Below are positions 23,628 through 26,607 of a stretch of 26,607 nucleotides of DNA, piece by piece. Positions within the stretch are counted from its first letter, which is position 1; each line of letters begins with the position of its first letter. Position numbers and translations under genes: made by a program. Source of the stretch: Lachnospiraceae bacterium (lineage in GTDB: Bacteria > Bacillota_A > Clostridia > Lachnospirales > Lachnospiraceae); the NCBI GenBank assembly GCA_024689605.1, contig JAILDD010000093.1, positions 1-26,607 on the forward strand. The letters are read 5' to 3'. The notes beneath the pieces were generated by a model. It had not been told where the DNA came from. It worked only from the letters and a program-made list of their open reading frames with translations, and made no database searches.

Positions 23628-25637
23628 ATGAAGAACAAAACTATGAAAAGAATTCTCTCACTGTTGCTGGCAACTGTCTGCTGCGTGGCAACTATTGCCG
23701 GATGCGGAAAAAATACAGGCAGTAACGTAACCGGTAATAACGGAAATGTGGCTGAAAACACAGAAAACAGCACTGTAGACAGCGCACCCGCATTAAGCCA
23801 GGATAGAACTGATGATTTTAAGGGATTTATAAAGAGAAATGTTGAGGGAAGCGGAATAGATAGTGCTCCCGGATACATAACTGGGATTAGTCTTGGATAT
23901 ATTGATTCTTCTGCAGGTTTGGATTATCTCAATATTGATGCAGATCTTACCGCAACAGTTGCTTCCAAAGCAATCACGGATGAAATAAGGATATATTCAG
24001 ATAAAGGCGAATTCAAAGTCAGGGCACTGAATACCGGCGCGGATGACAGGCCTCTTTCTGAATGTATAGTATGTCAGGTGATACTTGATGAAAATTCAGG
24101 TGAGTATTCCCTGGCTGAAAATATGGTCATAGGAAAAACTAGCTATAACGAGCTTTATAATTTTTATTCTGAACATAATCTCTACAGGGAAGAAGCTGAC
24201 TGCCTGATATATAAGGAGAATGATACAAATGTTAATACAGGATATCAGAGCATATTCCCGGAAACAAGCGAGGTGGACGGTATTTTTAAGTTTGAGGGCG
24301 ATGTGCTTAAGTCCATAAGCCTTGAGGTCCCCGATTATCTATATTATGAGCTAAAAAATAATGTAGATGCGCACGAACTGGAACTGATGGATGCAACGAG
24401 CATTGATAATCTTACGGCGCAAAGAAATGAGATATTAGACGAACTTTCATCTGCTTTTTCAGATGCCGGAGTGGACGTGACAGTAAATAAAGATACCGGC
24501 TTCATTGCAATGAGCAATGATGTACTTTTTGATACGGATTCATCTGATCTGAAGGATTCTGCCAAGGAGTATATAGATAGCTTCTTTGAGGTGTACACAG
24601 CTGTATTATTTGATCCAAATATGGACGTTGAGATCCAGTCTGTTAAGTTTATAGGCCATACAGATACAGCCGGAGATTATGATTATAATCTTTCACTGTC
24701 ACTTAAACGTGCGCAGAGCGTTCTTGATTATTGCGTAAATGACAGTAATATTGATGAAGATAGCAAGTCTAAGATTGCTGCAATAGCCATGTCAGACGGA
24801 AAATCCTATGACGAGCCTGTATATGACGATGCCGGCAATGTTGACATGGCAGCATCCCGCAGGGTAGAAGTCAATTTTGTGATCAAAACCGAATATAGCG
24901 GTGAGCTTGAAAATGACACAGCTGCCAACAATGATACTGCAGATGCTGAGGCATCTAAAACAGCTCGTGGAACGGAAGTGAATACAAACTATAAATATGT
25001 TGATGAGAGTTTATATACAGATGTTTCATCTGAATGCCTGACCACATTCACAGGGCCTATACTTTTCACGGGGGATTCAATTCAGGTACATCCCGGAAAT
25101 CCGAATCTCCCTAAGAATTTTGACCAGACAACTGAAGTATATACTATAGAAGATACTGCTGTTGGAACAATGGAGTCAGAGCCTCTTGGAACTACCGGAA
25201 CTATCAATCATTTCTTCAAAGGCTTGAAGGAAGGTAAAACCAAGGTGAGCGTTCTTTGCCCCGGTGCTAATGAAGACGGAAGTGACCTTGAGCAGTATGT
25301 ATATTTCAGGGTTTATGATCCTTCAGAAAATACGGAATTGAAGCTTGTTCCTAATAGGGATAAGGTGGTAATAACAGAAAAATATCAGAAGGAAAACATA
25401 AAGTTTACTTTATGCGGTGATTACACCGGAGATGTATGGGCCTTTGTATATTGTGATGAGATTGATTTCGCACTTTACAGCGAAGATGCAGAATGGATCG
25501 ATCCGACTACTTTATCTATTGATACAGGCTCAGGGATTATCGAGAATGACTGCTACATTAACATTATACTTACACCTGCGGGGGATCTGGATACAATGTT
25601 AGGCTGCTACAGGTTCCCGATAGAAGTGAGTGAATAA
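23628..25637 (+). CDS. Lipoprotein with OmpA-like peptidoglycan-binding domain
   Basis: ATG 23628 follows AAAAAGGAG at 6 bases; the in-frame ATG 23610 has no site. The signal peptide is lipoprotein-type, with lipobox TIAGC (Cys26). A low-complexity linker (27-58) precedes an unrecognised domain (about 60-255). Residues about 265-420 are OmpA-like: 'SNDVLFDTDSSDLKDSAKEY', 'FIGHTDTAGDYDYNLSLSLKRAQSV' split over 340-364, and 'ASRRVEVNF' (408-416). OmpA-like domains bind diaminopimelate in peptidoglycan; here it would act on the outer face of the membrane of an apparently monoderm cell. The C-terminal part (about 450-669) is beta-rich with a Big-like module and ends 'GCYRFPIEVSE', similar in plan to the ectodomain of the kinase 47 bases upstream. 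It is the last gene of the island; a role in anchoring the machine to the wall is inferred. Confidence 0.88.
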   Translation: MKNKTMKRILSLLLATVCCVATIAGCGKNTGSNVTGNNGNVAENTENSTVDSAPALSQDRTDDFKGFIKRNVEGSGIDSAPGYITGISLGYIDSSAGLDYLNIDADLTATVASKAITDEIRIYSDKGEFKVRALNTGADDRPLSECIVCQVILDENSGEYSLAENMVIGKTSYNELYNFYSEHNLYREEADCLIYKENDTNVNTGYQSIFPETSEVDGIFKFEGDVLKSISLEVPDYLYYELKNNVDAHELELMDATSIDNLTAQRNEILDELSSAFSDAGVDVTVNKDTGFIAMSNDVLFDTDSSDLKDSAKEYIDSFFEVYTAVLFDPNMDVEIQSVKFIGHTDTAGDYDYNLSLSLKRAQSVLDYCVNDSNIDEDSKSKIAAIAMSDGKSYDEPVYDDAGNVDMAASRRVEVNFVIKTEYSGELENDTAANNDTADAEASKTARGTEVNTNYKYVDESLYTDVSSECLTTFTGPILFTGDSIQVHPGNPNLPKNFDQTTEVYTIEDTAVGTMESEPLGTTGTINHFFKGLKEGKTKVSVLCPGANEDGSDLEQYVYFRVYDPSENTELKLVPNRDKVVITEKYQKENIKFTLCGDYTGDVWAFVYCDEIDFALYSEDAEWIDPTTLSIDTGSGIIENDCYINIILTPAGDLDTMLGCYRFPIEVSE

Positions 25638-25670
25638 AATTGCCAAAGATGAAAAGGATAGAAAAAGCGG

Positions 25671-25699
25671 TTGACATATATCCTTGTTAATGATATTAT
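25671..25699 (+). promoter_or_regulatory. Sigma-A promoter of the rplU-prp-rpmA operon
   Basis: Perfect TTGACA (25671-25676), a 17-base spacer and TATTAT (25694-25699). This is the best promoter in the window and predicts a start near 25706, leaving a leader of about 80 bases. Confidence 0.85.
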
Positions 25700-25705
25700 T
25701 TTACG

Positions 25706-25788
25706 GTATGCCGCATGGCGAGGTAGAAGATTCTGCACTTTGGGGCAGGGCACCATAGTCAGCGAGACTGGAAGAAGGAGGTAGTCCT
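25706..25788 (+). ncRNA. Ribosomal protein L21 leader-like cis-regulatory RNA
   Basis: The roughly 80-base structured 5' UTR directly before rplU sits where Firmicutes carry the L21 leader, thought to let L21 control its own operon. Visible stems: GCC-GCAT-GGC (25710-25719), CTGC/GCAG (25733-25736 with 25745-25748) and AGTC-AGCGA-GACT (25757-25769). The GACT arm could instead pair with AGTC at 25783-25786, enclosing the AAGGAGG ribosome-binding site. The family match is from position and style, not from a covariance search. Confidence 0.65.
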
Positions 25789-26094
25789 ATGTACGCAATT
25801 ATTGCAACAGGCGGAAAGCAGTACAAAGTTTCCGAAGGTGATGTAATAAAGGTTGAGAAGCTTGCCGGCGAGGCAGGTGAGACCGTTACTTTCGATAATG
25901 TACTTGCTGTATCCGATGGTACTTTAAAGGTTGGCAGTGATGTGTCAGGTGCTAAGGTAAGCGGTACAGTTGTTTCTCAGGGCAGAGACAAGAAGGTAGT
26001 TGTTTACAAGTACAAGCCCAAGACAGGTTATCACAAGAAGAACGGTCACAGACAGGCATTTACGCAGGTTAAGATCGATTCTATCAAAGCCTAA
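25789..26094 (+). CDS. rplU: 50S ribosomal protein L21
   Basis: 101 residues, the full family length. '[18 protein letters not shown]' at the start, the beta-barrel '[15 protein letters not shown]', and the conserved rRNA-binding C-terminus '[17 protein letters not shown]' identify L21 of the large subunit. ATG 25789 has GAAGGAGG upstream. It is the first gene of the classical rplU-prp-rpmA operon. Confidence 0.98.
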   Translation: MYAIIATGGKQYKVSEGDVIKVEKLAGEAGETVTFDNVLAVSDGTLKVGSDVSGAKVSGTVVSQGRDKKVVVYKYKPKTGYHKKNGHRQAFTQVKIDSIKA

Positions 26095-26109
26095 ATCTGA
26101 GGCGTCGCT

Positions 26110-26442
26110 ATGATCGATGTATGCGTTACAAGCTGCGGAGAGCATTCTTACAGAAGGATAGACTGCAGCGGACATGCAGGGTTTGCAGAAAGCGGGAATG
26201 ACATAGTATGTGCATCAGTATCGATACTGGTGATCAATACTGTTAATTCCATAGAAACCTTTACAAAGTGTAGAGTCATAGAGGCAGAAGAAGATTCGGT
26301 AAACGGCCGTGCATCCATAATATTTCCGGATGGAACGGAGGAAGATGCCACATTGCTTATAGATTCCATGCTTTTGGGTATAAGATCTATAGAAAAGCAA
26401 TACGGCAATGAGTATGTGAAGTTGACAGAAGTGAAAGAATAA
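26110..26442 (+). CDS. prp: Ribosomal-processing cysteine protease Prp
   Basis: 110 residues. Prp removes the N-terminal extension of ribosomal protein L27 in Firmicutes and relatives. The catalytic dyad is visible: His in '[20 protein letters not shown]' and the Cys that follows in 'IVCASVS' of the same stretch (residues 22 and 34 approximately). ATG 26110 lies 15 bases after the rplU stop with GAGGCGTC-type weak site, so it is probably coupled to rplU. The downstream rpmA indeed encodes the cleavable extension, which supports the assignment. Confidence 0.96.
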   Translation: MIDVCVTSCGEHSYRRIDCSGHAGFAESGNDIVCASVSILVINTVNSIETFTKCRVIEAEEDSVNGRASIIFPDGTEEDATLLIDSMLLGIRSIEKQYGNEYVKLTEVKE

Positions 26443-26455
26443 GGAGGCGAAAGCC

Positions 26456-26607
26456 ATGATGAAATTAGACCTTCAGTTCTTTGCTCATAAGAAGGGTGTG
26501 GGATCCACCAAGAACGGCAGAGATTCCGAATCCAAGAGGCTTGGAGCAAAGAGAGCGGACGGACAGTTCGTAAAAGCCGGTAATATCATCTACAGACAGC
26601 GTGGCAC
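26456..26607 (+). CDS. rpmA: 50S ribosomal protein L27 (3'-truncated by the window end)
   Basis: The first 50 codons are present: '[14 protein letters not shown]' followed by '[18 protein letters not shown]' and '[12 protein letters not shown]', unmistakable L27. The extension MMKLDLQFF ends in the FF|A(H) site that Prp cleaves, exposing the N-terminus that reaches the peptidyl transferase centre. ATG 26456 has AAGGAGG 8 bases upstream; a second ATG follows immediately, and the first gives slightly better spacing. The gene continues beyond the window. Confidence 0.96.
   Translation, partial: MMKLDLQFFAHKKGVGSTKNGRDSESKRLGAKRADGQFVKAGNIIYRQRG

Noticed and set aside
1..26607. CRISPR arrays, IS elements, tRNA or rRNA genes
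   Set aside because: I saw no regularly spaced direct repeats, no transposase or terminal repeats, and no tRNA or rRNA signature on either strand.

Overview
The window looks like a chromosomal segment of a low-to-moderate-GC Gram-positive anaerobe of the Clostridia, most probably a Lachnospiraceae (Butyrivibrio-like) bacterium. The family guess is inference. The supporting signs are strong AGGAGG ribosome-binding sites, a ribosomal protein L27 with the N-terminal extension that Firmicutes remove with the protease Prp (the prp gene is present), and the style of the secreted proteins. All genes read on the + strand. No stretch over 300 bases lacks a gene; the longest gap is 245 bases (9676-9920).

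Left flank (1-9675), mostly housekeeping: the end of an unrecognised acidic protein; a secreted L,D-transpeptidase with a GBS Bsp-like repeat; shikimate dehydrogenase (aroE); leucyl-tRNA synthetase (leuS); threonine synthase (thrC); a response regulator with a degenerate GGDEF domain; and a three-domain M24B Xaa-Pro aminopeptidase.

Central island (9921-25637): a compact type VII (Esx/WXG100) secretion-like locus. In order: Ser/Thr kinase with a multi-pass membrane C-terminus; FHA-TM-FtsK ATPase of the EssC/EccC type; WXG-like/TM/C39-like cysteine peptidase 1; an unrecognised EspG-reminiscent protein; a ubiquitin-like EsaB/YukD protein; WXG100 protein 1; WXG-like/TM/C39 peptidase 2; WXG100 proteins 2 and 3; PP2C phosphatase; a second Ser/Thr kinase with one TM and a secreted beta-rich ectodomain; and a lipoprotein with an OmpA-like peptidoglycan-binding domain. 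Housekeeping genes bracket the island, so it looks complete, yet it has no recognisable EsaA, EssA or EssB/YukC (type VIIb) and no EccB, EccD, EccE or mycosin (type VIIa).

Proposed logic (inference): the two kinases and the phosphatase set the phosphorylation of threonines in a repeated motif of the kinase tails (Phe, acidic cluster, Thr, Ile/Met). The intact FHA domain of the ATPase reads this and so gates export of the Esx proteins and the two Esx-fused peptidases. The kinase-2 ectodomain and the OmpA-like lipoprotein may couple the machine to the cell wall.

Right flank (25671-26607): a near-consensus promoter, an L21-leader-like 5' UTR, and the rplU-prp-rpmA operon, with rpmA cut by the window end.
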